A stretch of 64,000 nt of DNA. Source: Candidatus Saccharimonadota bacterium (GTDB lineage: Bacteria; Patescibacteriota; Saccharimonadia; Saccharimonadales; Saccharimonadaceae). The position numbers were made by a program, and so were the translations under genes. A model generated the notes under the pieces. That model had not been told where the DNA came from. It saw nothing but the letters and a program-made list of their open reading frames with translations, and did not search any database. This document shows, piece after piece, positions 1 through 8,350 of this stretch; positions within the stretch are counted from its first letter, which is position 1; every line of letters begins with the position of its first letter. The stretch covers positions 1 to 64,000 of the forward strand of contig JAFWMK010000006.1 in NCBI GenBank assembly GCA_017545585.1, written 5' to 3'.

Positions 1-228
1 CGAGAGGACCGAGATGAACACACCTCTAGTGTACCGGTTGTGGCCACCTGCTGCATCGCCGGGTAGCTATGTGTGGAAGAGATAAGCGCTGAAAGCATAT
101 TAAGCGCGAAGCCCACTCCAAGATTAGAATTCCCTAGGAGATCCCTAATAGATGATTAGGTTGATAGGCTTTAAGTGGAAGCGTCGCAAGACGTGGAGCT
201 GAGAAGTACTAAGGAGTCCATCGCCTTT
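1..228 (+). rRNA. rrl: 23S ribosomal RNA, 3' end (partial)
   Basis: The window opens inside the sarcin-ricin loop: CGAGAGGACCG is the second half of the universally conserved AGUACGAGAGGACCG. The following bases, including the segment ending in GTACTAAGGAG near 205-218, match the last domain of bacterial 23S rRNA. The 3' end is placed only roughly, because the closing helix with the 5' end lies outside the window. The spacer from about 229 to 348 holds no gene. It contains a hairpin CGGTGCTT/AAGTACCG near 255-276 that may serve in rRNA processing. Confidence 0.93.
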
Positions 229-348
229 TTATGCCTTGAACATAGCTAGCAACCGGTGCTTAATCTAAAGTACCGAGGTGTTTAAAATCTAAGTTAATTC
301 ATGGTTCCTTATGTACATCAATAGTAATAATAGACACCTGTTATTACA

Positions 349-459
349 ATTTGGTGCCCATAGCGCCGGGGTAATACCTGTTCCCATTCCGAACACAGAA
401 GTCAAGACCGGTAGCGCCGATTATACTGCGAAAGCGGGAAACTAGGAAGGTGCCAAATT
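349..459 (+). rRNA. rrf: 5S ribosomal RNA
   Basis: About 110 nt lies downstream of 23S in the usual order. The terminal helix is visible as ATTTGGTGC at the 5' end pairing with GGTGCCAAAT at the 3' end (with GU pairs). The internal segment TTCCCATTCCGAACACAGAAGT is the conserved loop B/C region of 5S rRNA (consensus CCGAACUCAGAAGUGAAAC). End points are accurate to a few bases. Confidence 0.93.
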
Positions 460-461
460 AT

Positions 462-493
462 GCTGTGGACTTCTCTTAGAAAGAGAAGTCCAG
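462..493 (+). other. Hairpin after 5S rRNA, possible RNase III/processing stem
   Basis: GGACTTCTCTT at 468-478 pairs perfectly with AAGAGAAGTCC at 481-491, with a few more pairs at the base (GCTG/AGC) and a loop of 2-3 bases. No U-tract follows directly. A processing stem or an antiterminator-like element is more likely than a terminator. It sits between 5S and the true terminator. Confidence 0.55.
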
Positions 494-511
494 CAAGAGA
501 ACTAATTATGG

Positions 512-542
512 AAAAAAGTCAGGCGCATGTCCTGACTTTTTT
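512..542 (+). terminator. rRNA operon terminator
   Basis: AAAAAAGTCAGG (512-523) pairs with CCTGACTTTTTT (531-542) around a 7-base loop, giving a 12-bp stem ending in a T-tract. This is a standard intrinsic terminator for the rRNA operon. Confidence 0.9.
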
Positions 543-553
543 CTTGTTCATAA

Positions 554-572
554 CAAATCGCTACGCGATTTG
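554..572. repeat. Short perfect hairpin CAAATCGC/GCGATTTG
   Basis: An 8-bp perfect stem with loop TAC, between the rRNA terminator and the end of nusA. It has no clear U-tract. It may add to termination of the two convergent transcripts. Confidence 0.45.
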
Positions 573-581
573 AAAATGTTT

Positions 582-617
582 GAAGAAGAATAAAAATAGC
601 TATTTTTATTCTTCTTC
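582..617. terminator. 36-bp perfect palindrome across the nusA stop codon
   Basis: GAAGAAGAATAAAAATAG (582-599) is followed with no spacer by its exact reverse complement (600-617). The right half encodes the last Glu codons and stop codon of nusA on the minus strand, so the stem extends into the coding sequence. It probably ends nusA transcription, although RNA needs a few loop bases at the centre and the U-tract is only the T5 inside the stem. Confidence 0.65.
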
Positions 618-1724
618 TGGATCTTCAGAAGTTTCCTCTAGAGCGGAGAGGAGGGAATCTTCTACGTTGCCTTTTTTCTTCTTTTTGACTGTCTTGACGA
701 GTTCGATATCAATATCATAGCCAGTGAGCTTGCTCGCTAGGCGAACGTTTTGGCCTTGTTTGCCGATGGCAATAGATTGCATTTCTTCGGAAACGAGGAC
801 TTTGGCTTTTTTGCCGTCGATCTCGACTTTATTGATTTCGGCAGGGGAAAGGGCTTCGCGGATGTATTCAGATGGATTGTCGCTCCAGGTGATAACATCG
901 ATTTTCTCTTTGTCGCCAATTTCATTCATGACGGCGCCAACGCGAACTCCACGACCGCCTACAAAGGTACCGACAGGGTCTATGCCTGGAACGGTAGAGG
1001 TGACAGCGATTTTGGTGCGGCGACCAGCTTCTCTTGCAATACCTTTGATTTCGACAGTGCCGCTATCGATTTCTGGAACTTCTTGGCGGAAGAGACATTC
1101 GATAAATTCGGCAGAGCCTCTTGATAAAATGAGTTGTGCGCCTCTGTCGTTTTTCTCGATATTTTTGATGTAAACTTTGATGCGAGAGCCTACGCTGTAA
1201 TATTCGCCGTCGATTTGTTCGGAGCGTGGCATAATGCCGTTAGCACGACCAAGATCAATACGGACGATTTTTGGTTCGACACGAGTGATAACACCGGTGA
1301 TGATGGTACCAATCTTGTCTTCGTATTCAGCAAGTACGGCGTCGTTTTCGGCTTCACGAAGTCTTTGAATGACTACTTGCTTGGCGGTTTGAGCAGCGAC
1401 ACGGCCAAAACTGGTGATTTTTTGTTTTTCTTCGATAATGTCGCCAATTTTTGCACCCTTGCCGGCTTCTTTTAGAGGAATCTCGGTCGATGGATTGTAG
1501 GCAATTTCATCTTCGATAACCTCGCGGGCGATATAAACATCGGCTTCGCCGGTGTTTGTGTTTAGAACGGCGCGAACATTCATGTCTTTGTCACCGTTGT
1601 CTTTGCGCCAAGCGGCGGCAATGGCCTGTTCGATAACGCCGAGAACGGTTTCTCTAGGTAAGCCTTTTTCTTCGGCGATGATGTCTACCATAGCGGACAT
1701 CTGTTTAAGGTCTAATCCTTCCAT
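606..1724 (-). CDS. nusA: Transcription termination/antitermination factor NusA
   Basis: NusA binds RNA polymerase and nascent RNA and tunes pausing, termination and antitermination. The 372 residues show the standard bacterial order: N-terminal RNAP-binding domain (about 1-120), S1 domain (about 135-200, GTIITGVITRVEPKIVRIDLG), and KH1 and KH2 (about 225-345, including IAIGKQGQNVRLAS). The length fits the short form without acidic repeats; the tail is Lys-rich, then Glu-rich. The ATG at 1724 is preceded by an AAGGAG Shine-Dalgarno site. It diverges from rnj across a symmetric promoter. In many bacteria nusA sits with rimP and infB; neither is here. Confidence 0.95.
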   Translation of the reverse strand: MEGLDLKQMSAMVDIIAEEKGLPRETVLGVIEQAIAAAWRKDNGDKDMNVRAVLNTNTGEADVYIAREVIEDEIAYNPSTEIPLKEAGKGAKIGDIIEEKQKITSFGRVAAQTAKQVVIQRLREAENDAVLAEYEDKIGTIITGVITRVEPKIVRIDLGRANGIMPRSEQIDGEYYSVGSRIKVYIKNIEKNDRGAQLILSRGSAEFIECLFRQEVPEIDSGTVEIKGIAREAGRRTKIAVTSTVPGIDPVGTFVGGRGVRVGAVMNEIGDKEKIDVITWSDNPSEYIREALSPAEINKVEIDGKKAKVLVSEEMQSIAIGKQGQNVRLASKLTGYDIDIELVKTVKKKKKGNVEDSLLSALEETSEDPEEE

Positions 1725-1782
1725 TTTTCTCCTTTTATTAAAACAACCGGCCCTGATGGGTCGGTCAATATTAGTATGTTTT

Positions 1783-1828
1783 TATTATAGCAAAGACCTT
1801 GCAAAAATGCAAGCGGTTTGCTATAATA
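1783..1828. promoter_or_regulatory. Symmetric divergent promoters of nusA and rnj
   Basis: TATTATAGCAAA (1783-1794) and TTTGCTATAATA (1817-1828) are perfect inverted copies. Each holds an extended -10 box (TTTGCTATAAT), one on each strand. A smaller inverted repeat CTTGC/GCAAG lies between them. The forward promoter also has TTGCAA 17 bases upstream of its -10. The two promoters share the same 22-base centre, so binding at one should affect the other. Confidence 0.8.
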
Positions 1829-1865
1829 GAGTTAGCGATTTTACTTGTAATAAAAAAGGAAATTT

Positions 1866-3983
1866 ATGAATATAAATGAAGAAAAGCGACGTGCTCGGCT
1901 TTTACAATCCAGAGCAGAAAGGATAGGAGATATCAAAAAACAATTTGAAGAAGCTCAGAAACGGAATTTTAATTCTAACTTTGCGCCTGGTGGGAAAGAC
2001 GAAAAATTGGTTAAAAAACCGACGGCCAAGAAAAAAGCTAAAAAGGACGAGAACATAAAAACCGCGAAGGCTACTAAGCAGGCTGAAGCAGAGCAGAGAA
2101 AGGTAAAACTTTCGGTTTCAGCTAAAAAAGGTGATATGGTGCATCATCAGAGAATGTTGTCTCAAGATGTAAATATGCAGGCTACTCAACATATCATTGG
2201 GGTGCCAGTAGACAAATCTCGGTATAACGGTTATGGTGGTGAGCAGATGACTAATGCCAGATTAAAACAGATGCGTCCAGATCCAGAGGCGGTGAAAATT
2301 ATTCCGATTGGTGGCGTAGGTGAATTTGGTATCGGCAAAAATATGACTATCGTTGAATATAAATCTGAGATGATCGTTATAGATATGGGGGTATTATTTG
2401 CTGGAGATGATTATCCTGGTGTAAATTATATGATTCCAGATATCAAATATCTTGAGGATAATAAAAATAAAATAAAAGCAATCTGTTTTACGCATGCGCA
2501 TCTTGACCACATTGGGGCATGCAAACATCTTTTGCCACATTTTTCGAATTTGACGCCAATTTATGGAACAGATTTTACAATTGGAATGATTAAAAAACAA
2601 ATGGCTGAACTGGAGGAGGCTCCAGAGATGAACTATATTTCTGTGGATCCGTTTAAGCATGAAAAAATCAAGGTATCTGAGAACTTTTCAGTGGAATTCA
2701 TCCATACTCTACATTCGATTCCTGGGAATACGGCAATCGTAGTAAGGACGCCTAATGGTTTGATTTATTTTTCGGGGGACTGGCGATATGAAGCTAATCC
2801 GATGGGGGTACAAACAGATTATGAAAGAATTGACGAAATCGTAGCTAAAGAAGGTATAGATTTGATGTTAAATGAGTCTACTAATATTGACTCGCCAGGA
2901 AGGCATCCACATTCAGAATATGATGTAGGTGAAAACATTGGTAAGGTAATGGATCATTATGCGGATGGCAGGGTTATTATTTCGTGTTTTTCGTCGCAGA
3001 TTTCAAGAATTGAATTAATTTTGAAAGAAGCAGCTAAGAGGGGTCGGAAAGTGGCATTTTCGGGATTTTCGATGATTAATAACGTCGAGGTGGCGCTTCG
3101 ATCTAAAGTTATAAAGGTGCCAAAAGACACGATAATTAAAATGGAAGATACTTTGAAACTTCCGGATGATAAGGTTTGTATTGTTTGTACTGGCTCACAA
3201 GGCGAGCTTAATGCAGTGCTTAATCGAATGGTAACAGGTGCGCATAAATATATTAAGATTAAACCGAGTGATACCGTGGTGTTCTCGTCCAATCCAATCC
3301 CAGGAAATGAGCCACATGTTGTAAATACAGTGGATGGGCTACTGCGCGAGGGGGCACAGGTGATTCAGAATGGCAAAACGCATCTTACGAATATTGGGCC
3401 TCTACACCTTTCGGGTCACGCTTATTTTGAAGATCATGTGGAGTTTGTAACAAGGCTCAATCCTAAGAACTATGTGCCATATCACGGTGAGTTCTATATG
3501 CTTCAACACAACGCCGAGATGGCGGAGAATGTGGTTGGTATTCCGCATGAAAGGATTATTTTGCCTGACGATGGTGATATTATTGAACTTTTGCCAGACA
3601 AAACGATTAAGAAATGCGGGCGAATTCCAGTTGGTAATAAGCTTTATGACGATGCAGATAAGCCAGTGCACGAAGCGGTAGTGAAGGATCGGATTCATAT
3701 TTCTAGAGAGGGAATTTTTGTGATAATTTTGACTCTCAATAAGAAAACTGGACATTTGATGAAAACGCCAGACATCGTGTCTAGAGCATTTATTTACCTC
3801 GATAATTCAGAGGAGTTGATTGGGAAAATTAGACATTATCTCCGTCAAAAAACGGACAAATCAATTTCTTCAGATCCAGATATGAAGGTTTTGAAAGAAG
3901 AAATTAAAACTGATATTACGCATATTCTGTTTGATGCGACTGGGCATACGCCGATTGTGATACCAGTTATTAATAAAGTTTAA
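1866..3983 (+). CDS. rnj: Ribonuclease J (metallo-beta-lactamase/beta-CASP)
   Basis: RNase J is an endonuclease and 5'-3' exonuclease for mRNA decay and rRNA maturation; it usually stands in for RNase E. The zinc motif HAHLDHIGA is near residue 209, followed by the beta-CASP domain (FSGDWRYEANP, ESTNIDSPG, FSSQISRIELI, GSQGE) and a C-terminal domain. At 705 residues it is about 150 longer than typical RNase J: residues 1-135 are a Lys/Arg/Gln-rich extension that probably binds RNA or partners. The start at 1866 follows AAAGGAAATTT. It overlaps the end of rarA by 4 bases. Confidence 0.95.
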   Translation: MNINEEKRRARLLQSRAERIGDIKKQFEEAQKRNFNSNFAPGGKDEKLVKKPTAKKKAKKDENIKTAKATKQAEAEQRKVKLSVSAKKGDMVHHQRMLSQDVNMQATQHIIGVPVDKSRYNGYGGEQMTNARLKQMRPDPEAVKIIPIGGVGEFGIGKNMTIVEYKSEMIVIDMGVLFAGDDYPGVNYMIPDIKYLEDNKNKIKAICFTHAHLDHIGACKHLLPHFSNLTPIYGTDFTIGMIKKQMAELEEAPEMNYISVDPFKHEKIKVSENFSVEFIHTLHSIPGNTAIVVRTPNGLIYFSGDWRYEANPMGVQTDYERIDEIVAKEGIDLMLNESTNIDSPGRHPHSEYDVGENIGKVMDHYADGRVIISCFSSQISRIELILKEAAKRGRKVAFSGFSMINNVEVALRSKVIKVPKDTIIKMEDTLKLPDDKVCIVCTGSQGELNAVLNRMVTGAHKYIKIKPSDTVVFSSNPIPGNEPHVVNTVDGLLREGAQVIQNGKTHLTNIGPLHLSGHAYFEDHVEFVTRLNPKNYVPYHGEFYMLQHNAEMAENVVGIPHERIILPDDGDIIELLPDKTIKKCGRIPVGNKLYDDADKPVHEAVVKDRIHISREGIFVIILTLNKKTGHLMKTPDIVSRAFIYLDNSEELIGKIRHYLRQKTDKSISSDPDMKVLKEEIKTDITHILFDATGHTPIVIPVINKV

Positions 3984-5179
3984 AAAACTTTTTCGTTTTT
4001 GATGCTGTCTGGCAAATAATTTTTGTCAAGATGGAAGCCGGCTTCCCATTTTTGACCTTGGCCAAAGCCTAGGTCTTTCATGAGCTTGGTGGGAGCGTTC
4101 CTGAGCCAGGTGGGAACTGGTTCATTCATAGTTTTTTTGGCTAAGTCTTGAGCTTTGTACCAGGCGTCAGTAGTTCTTCTGGATTTTTTGCTTAAGGCAA
4201 GAGCGACAGTGGCATGAGCTAAGATTAAACCGGATTCGGGCATGCCGACTCTTTCGACGGCTTGAAAACAGGCGGTAGCAAGGGACAAAGCCCCATTTCC
4301 AGCAAGACCAATGTCTTCGGAAGCGAAAATAACCATGCGACGGGCGATGAATTTGGGGTCTTCACCAGACTGAACCATGCGTGCAAGATAATAAAGGGCG
4401 GCGTCGACATCGGAGCCGCGCATGGATTTAATGAAGGCAGAAATATTGTCGTAATGGTGGTCGCCTTTTTTGTCGTAGCCAGGGAGTTTTTTGCCGGCAG
4501 CCTCTTCGATGGTTTGCTTGTCAATTTTGTTGGTAAGCGAAATTGCTAGCTCTAGATCGCCTAGTGCAGAGCGGGCGTCGCCGCCAGACAGTTCAGCAAG
4601 ATAGTCTAGGGCTTCTTCGGTAATAAAGGGAGGCTTAGCGGACGTTTTTTTGACAATTTTGATGTTTTGTGATATAATGGTCTTATGGAGCACTTCTAAA
4701 ATAGCGCTTTTGCTTAGTGGTGAGACAACAATAACCCGAGAACGGGAGAGGAGTGGGGAAATAACTTCAAAAGATGGGTTTTCGGTGGTGGCGCCAATTA
4801 GGGTGATGAGGCCGGATTCGACGTGGGGCAAAAAGGCATCTTGCTGGGCCTTATTGAAACGATGAATTTCGTCTACGAAGAGTACGGTGCGGATTTTTAG
4901 ATTCCAGTTGGTTTTGGCTCTTTCTATAACCTCTTCGATATCTTTTTTGCCAGAAGTAACGGCAGAGATTTCGACAAAATCAGCTTTGAACTCGTGAGCC
5001 AAAATGCGAGCGAGGGTGGTTTTGCCAGTGCCGGGAGGTCCCCAAAAAATTAAATTAACCGGTTCTTTCTTTTTGACGATTTCGGTCAAAATTTTGCCTT
5101 CGCCAATGATTTGTTCTTGGCCAACAACTTCATCCAAAGATTGAGGACGCATTCTCTCCGCTAATGGTACTCTGTTCAT
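3980..5179 (-). CDS. rarA: Replication-associated recombination protein A (AAA+ ATPase)
   Basis: RarA (MgsA) is an AAA+ ATPase related to clamp loaders and RuvB that acts at stalled forks. Visible motifs are [18 protein letters not shown] at the start, Walker [10 protein letters not shown], Walker [11 protein letters not shown], sensor 1 [10 protein letters not shown], and the C-terminal MgsA tetramerisation region ([19 protein letters not shown]). I chose the start [10 protein letters not shown] at 5179 (399 residues) rather than an upstream codon, because a TGTTATAAT box (5186-5191) ends six bases before this ATG, predicting a leaderless transcript. Confidence 0.93.
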   Translation of the reverse strand: MNRVPLAERMRPQSLDEVVGQEQIIGEGKILTEIVKKKEPVNLIFWGPPGTGKTTLARILAHEFKADFVEISAVTSGKKDIEEVIERAKTNWNLKIRTVLFVDEIHRFNKAQQDAFLPHVESGLITLIGATTENPSFEVISPLLSRSRVIVVSPLSKSAILEVLHKTIISQNIKIVKKTSAKPPFITEEALDYLAELSGGDARSALGDLELAISLTNKIDKQTIEEAAGKKLPGYDKKGDHHYDNISAFIKSMRGSDVDAALYYLARMVQSGEDPKFIARRMVIFASEDIGLAGNGALSLATACFQAVERVGMPESGLILAHATVALALSKKSRRTTDAWYKAQDLAKKTMNEPVPTWLRNAPTKLMKDLGFGQGQKWEAGFHLDKNYLPDSIKNEKVF

Positions 5180-5305
5180 AGAGAAATTATAACATAGAAT
5201 GGCTAATCTGTTAAATTCCACGTATTGCTTTGGAAAAAGGTTATCTTTGTAAAAAATAAAATTTTATGATATTATGAAAGTAATAATAATAAAAGGAGTT
5301 GTTGG

Positions 5306-5827
5306 ATGGATCTATCAACATTGCTCGGGGGTTCGAGCTCTAATAGCCTACTTGATGGCTATGTAAATACTGTTAATAACACTATTAATGGGGTTCAGGT
5401 TTGGACTATTATAGCTGTAATTCTTTCGATCGCGGCGGCAGTTTTGGTATATTTTTTGTATATTAAATCTACGACTGGTTTTAAAGGGTTTTGGCAGACG
5501 GCAAAGGATTTTTTGTCCTTTAAGACTATGTGCATTGAAGCATTGGCAAGAATGTTTTATGTAGCAACTACGGTCTATCTTGTTTTGACTTCGATTAATA
5601 ATTTGATTCTGCTTGGAGCTGATGGGGTTTTGTCGTTCTTTTCTCAACTGTTGCTTTATCCGCTCGTAGCTCGTTTTGCTTATGAATTTATCATGGTAAT
5701 TGTGAAGATTTGGCAAAATACTACTATTATTGCTGAAAATACTGGTAAAAAGCCGGTAGCGGCAAAGGTAGTAGAAAAGATAGAGGAAGTTAAAAAGGCT
5801 GCTAAGAAGGCTACTAAGAAAAAATAA
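5306..5827 (+). CDS. Small membrane protein with Lys/Ala-rich tail, unknown
   Basis: A 173-residue protein I do not recognise. Residues 1-30 are Ser/Asn/Gly-rich. Hydrophobic segments lie near 33-54 (WTIIAVILSIAAAVLVYFLY), about 80-105 and about 110-133. The last 30 residues are highly basic (KKAAKKATKKK), typical of a cytoplasmic tail that meets nucleic acid or acidic lipid. AAGGAG at 5292-5297 supports the ATG at 5306. A promoter is likely just upstream. It converges on murI with 1 base between stops. Confidence 0.75.
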   Translation: MDLSTLLGGSSSNSLLDGYVNTVNNTINGVQVWTIIAVILSIAAAVLVYFLYIKSTTGFKGFWQTAKDFLSFKTMCIEALARMFYVATTVYLVLTSINNLILLGADGVLSFFSQLLLYPLVARFAYEFIMVIVKIWQNTTIIAENTGKKPVAAKVVEKIEEVKKAAKKATKKK

Positions 5828-5828
5828 T

Positions 5829-6524
5829 TTAACGTAGCTTGTTTATAATAGCGGCGGTGCGATGAGCGACGCCGCTATTTCCGTCTATGATTTGGCTGGT
5901 TTTGAAAAAACTTTGGATTTCAGGTTTGATGAGGGAATAATGAGTACAGCCTAGTACGATGATGTCAGGTGTGGTCTCAATGTCTTGAAAGAGGGTACGG
6001 AGTTTGTTATTTATAACATCTTTTGCTGTTTTTGTCAATGGAAGCGGCTGATAATCTGGTGCGAGCTGGATGTTATTTTCGATGGTGTCAGCAAGACCAG
6101 GACAGGGGAGCAGAGTGATATTTTGGCCTTTTTTCTGGTTTTCAGTCAGGAGTTGATGAGTGCGTTCAGATTTGACGGTGCCGGGGGTGGCAAGAACTAG
6201 AATGTTTTTGGCATCGGTGCTGGTGGCTAATTTGATAGCCGGTTCGGTGCCGACAAAACTAATTTCTGGGTATTTTTGGCGAAGAGTGCTAATGCATTTA
6301 ACCGTGGCGGTATTGCAAGCGATAATGATAATTTTAGCGCCCCAATTTTTTAGAATTTCGACGTTTTTTATGACAATTTTTTGAAGTTCTTCGTCGGACT
6401 TTTCGCCGTAAGGACAGTTTTTGGAATCGGCAATATAAAAATATTCTTCGTTTTTTAGAAGTTTCTTGATGGCCGCCATGATGGTGGTGCCGCCTTTGCC
6501 GGAGTCAAAAATTCCAATTTTCAT
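5829..6524 (-). CDS. murI: Glutamate racemase
   Basis: Interconverts L- and D-glutamate and supplies D-Glu for peptidoglycan, the substrate of MurD (also in this window). DSGKGG near residue 7, the first catalytic cysteine in ACNTAT (about 70) and the second in GCTHY (about 190) are all present. At 231 residues it is slightly short for the family. The ATG at 6524 lies six bases from a -10 box, so the mRNA is predicted to be leaderless. It is divergent from the DUF167 gene. Confidence 0.93.
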   Translation of the reverse strand: MKIGIFDSGKGGTTIMAAIKKLLKNEEYFYIADSKNCPYGEKSDEELQKIVIKNVEILKNWGAKIIIIACNTATVKCISTLRQKYPEISFVGTEPAIKLATSTDAKNILVLATPGTVKSERTHQLLTENQKKGQNITLLPCPGLADTIENNIQLAPDYQPLPLTKTAKDVINNKLRTLFQDIETTPDIIVLGCTHYSLIKPEIQSFFKTSQIIDGNSGVAHRTAAIINKLR

Positions 6525-6530
6525 CGTTCT

Positions 6531-6540
6531 ATTATATAAT
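6531..6540. promoter_or_regulatory. Overlapping divergent -10 boxes (ATTATATAAT)
   Basis: A 10-base palindrome contains TATAAT on both strands. The forward box ends 7 bases before the DUF167 ATG (6548) and the reverse box ends 6 bases before the murI ATG (6524). The whole intergenic space is 23 bases, so the two promoters cannot be occupied at once and both transcripts should start at or next to the start codon. Confidence 0.75.
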
Positions 6541-6547
6541 ATTATTT

Positions 6548-6769
6548 ATGAATATTCAAGTGACGGTGAAGCCAGGGGCGAAATGTCAGAAAATCGTGGA
6601 AGCTGATGATGGGTCATTGGTGGTATATCTTCATGCGAGGGCGCATGATGGGGAAGCGAACGTGGCGCTGATTCGGGCTTTGTCTGATTACTATGGGGTG
6701 AGTAAATCTTGCATAGAGATTCTTAAAGGACAAAAAAGCCACCAGAAGGTGGTGGAAATAATTAAATAG
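6548..6769 (+). CDS. DUF167/YggU family protein
   Basis: A 73-residue protein of the DUF167 (YggU) family. The pattern VTVKPGAKCQKI, then VYLHARAHDGEANVALIRALSDYYGV and EILKGQKSHQKVVEI matches the family signature (AxPxxGxANxALi, and GxxSrxKxv). Function is unknown; the fold is small alpha/beta. Likely leaderless. The gene ends 2 bases before tRNA-Val on the opposite strand. Confidence 0.88.
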   Translation: MNIQVTVKPGAKCQKIVEADDGSLVVYLHARAHDGEANVALIRALSDYYGVSKSCIEILKGQKSHQKVVEIIK

Positions 6770-6771
6770 CT

Positions 6772-6848
6772 TGGTGGGCGATACAGGAGTTGAACCTGTG
6801 ACCTCGTCTACGTCAAAGACGCGCTCTAGCCAGCTGAGCTAACCGCCC
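6772..6848 (-). tRNA. tRNA-Val (GAC anticodon)
   Basis: The minus-strand cloverleaf begins GGGCGGTTAGCTCAGC. The anticodon stem CGTCT/AGACG encloses TTGACGT (anticodon GAC); the T arm is CAGGTTCAACTCCTG. CCA is encoded (TGG at 6772-6774). Length 77. Confidence 0.95.
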
Positions 6849-6878
6849 AGAGGACGTGATTTGGGCTATTCACCTTAA

Positions 6879-6955
6879 TGGTGAGCCGGGAGGGGCTCGA
6901 ACCCTCGACACCGGGCTTAAAAGGCCCGTGCTCTAACCAGCTGAGCTACCGGCCC
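6879..6955 (-). tRNA. tRNA-Lys (UUU anticodon)
   Basis: The minus-strand cloverleaf begins GGGCCGGTAGCTCAGC. The anticodon stem CGGGC/GCCCG encloses CTTTTAA (anticodon TTT); the T arm is GAGGGTTCGAGCCCCTC. CCA is encoded (TGG at 6879-6881). Length 77. It is transcribed with tRNA-Val, 30 bases downstream. Confidence 0.95.
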
Positions 6956-6972
6956 AAATACCGTCTTTATAT

Positions 6973-6978
6973 ATTATA
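6973..6978 (-). promoter_or_regulatory. -10 box of the tRNA-Lys/tRNA-Val unit
   Basis: Read on the minus strand this is TGGTATAATATATAAAG, an extended -10 (TGG TATAAT) about 18 bases before the 5' end of tRNA-Lys. Confidence 0.65.
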
Positions 6979-7051
6979 CCACAAAAACAGAAAAAAGTGT
7001 AAAAGAAACCTATTTTATGATAAAATTGAACTAAGCTTTTTAGGAGGTATG

Positions 7052-8320
7052 ATGAAATCGCGTAATAAAGGGTATATCAAGATCGAAGCTGAAGCTAAGA
7101 TTAATAAGGATGGTGAAATCGCTAATTGGCATGATTTACCAGACCAGAGTCCCGAATATTGGACGGAGGAGGCTTTTAAACAGTCTAAAGAAAATGATGA
7201 AGAGCGTGAAAAAACATTAAGAAAATTAGGTGCTTCTGCTATTGATCTTACTAAAATAGAGCCAAATAAATATTATCCATATGGTGAAATTGTAGATCGG
7301 TCTAGGGGAACTGTCGTTCGAGGTTTTAAATTTGAGCCGTATGATCCTAATATCGAGGCTAAAAATGAATCTTATCGTGGTGTTTTTTCTGCTGAATGTG
7401 CTGTTATAGATGAGGTCTCTGACAGGGAAAAAGATCTAAAGACGACTATTACGCCTAGGAATTTTGACAGCCAAAAAGATGTAGCTAGATTTTATATTGG
7501 CCCCTTGGACTATAGAGAACAAGCTGAGTATGTTGGAAAGTATTCGGATGTTGGTTTAAAAAAATACTCTTCTGGGCATGCTCGAAAGGTCGAGGAGTGT
7601 AAGAGGAATTTTTTGTTTTATGATCAAGGTGACGATAATGTGGAAGATAAAATTGCCGGCAGAATGCTGGAAGGATTCTTTTATCCGTTAATAAAAACTG
7701 GTTTTTTTGATTCACCGGATGGTGCTCCAGCTGCCACTATCCTTACTAGTGATTACGATGATTTTATTAACAAAGCTGACAATGCTTTGTTTATGGATGT
7801 AAATGTTAAAAATGAAAATGGGGAAATGGAGACTATAAAGCAGCTAATTTGTTTTGACTTAACGATTGGGCATGGAAATCGTAAACTGTCTAAAATTCAT
7901 GACAATTTTGACAAACGACATGGTTTTACTGATATTATTTACCCTGCTACATGTTCTAAAAATGATCTCCCTACCATGAAAAATGTTCCGCATTTTGTGC
8001 TTTGTCTTCCTAGGAGTAAAAATGAATTTGCGCAGTTTTGTGAAAGTTTGGCAGCTGGCAAAATGCCGCCTAAAGAAATACGAAATTTAATTAATTATGA
8101 GATATATAAACAAGCTGAGCATTGGGCAAAGTTCTATTCTGAGCCAAAGACTGAAGTTGAACTTTCGAGATTGAAGATTTCTGAGGCGCTAGTTGATTGT
8201 TTTTTGAATAGACTTAGGCGTGAAGAAGCACCTATGGATGGTATTGAACTAGGGATAATTAGCCAAAACCATAAAGACGCTACGCGTTTTCTTGATGTAT
8301 TGCCAAGACGAGAAAAATAA
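7052..8320 (+). CDS. Unrecognised protein, possible nuclease-like fold
   Basis: A 422-residue soluble protein with no confident family. The N-terminal half is charged (NDEEREKTLRKLG). The central part has SDYDDFINKADNALFMDV followed by a beta-strand-like ICFDLTIG; this spacing of acidic residues ahead of a hydrophobic strand recalls PD-(D/E)XK-type cores, but that is only an inference. AGGAGG (7042-7047) is one base from an ATG at 7049 and four bases from one at 7052; I prefer 7052. A reading frame also continues upstream through tRNA-Lys, which is not real coding. First gene of the accessory stretch between tRNAs. Confidence 0.7.
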   Translation: MKSRNKGYIKIEAEAKINKDGEIANWHDLPDQSPEYWTEEAFKQSKENDEEREKTLRKLGASAIDLTKIEPNKYYPYGEIVDRSRGTVVRGFKFEPYDPNIEAKNESYRGVFSAECAVIDEVSDREKDLKTTITPRNFDSQKDVARFYIGPLDYREQAEYVGKYSDVGLKKYSSGHARKVEECKRNFLFYDQGDDNVEDKIAGRMLEGFFYPLIKTGFFDSPDGAPAATILTSDYDDFINKADNALFMDVNVKNENGEMETIKQLICFDLTIGHGNRKLSKIHDNFDKRHGFTDIIYPATCSKNDLPTMKNVPHFVLCLPRSKNEFAQFCESLAAGKMPPKEIRNLINYEIYKQAEHWAKFYSEPKTEVELSRLKISEALVDCFLNRLRREEAPMDGIELGIISQNHKDATRFLDVLPRREK

Positions 8321-8346
8321 ATAGCGACCGGAAGGCCGGTCGCTAT
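8321..8346 (-). terminator. Terminator of the 8351-8941 gene
   Basis: ATAGCGACCGG (8321-8331) and CCGGTCGCTAT (8336-8346) form an 11-bp perfect stem with a 4-base loop. On the minus strand it is followed by TTTATTTTTC. It may also slow transcription of the forward gene ending at 8320, but no U-tract follows on that strand. Confidence 0.75.
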
Positions 8347-8350
8347 GAGT

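Noticed and set aside
6878-7051. Upstream extension of the 422-residue protein
   Set aside because: The extra frame runs antisense through tRNA-Lys, and the AGGAGG site lies far downstream at 7042. It is a chance open frame.
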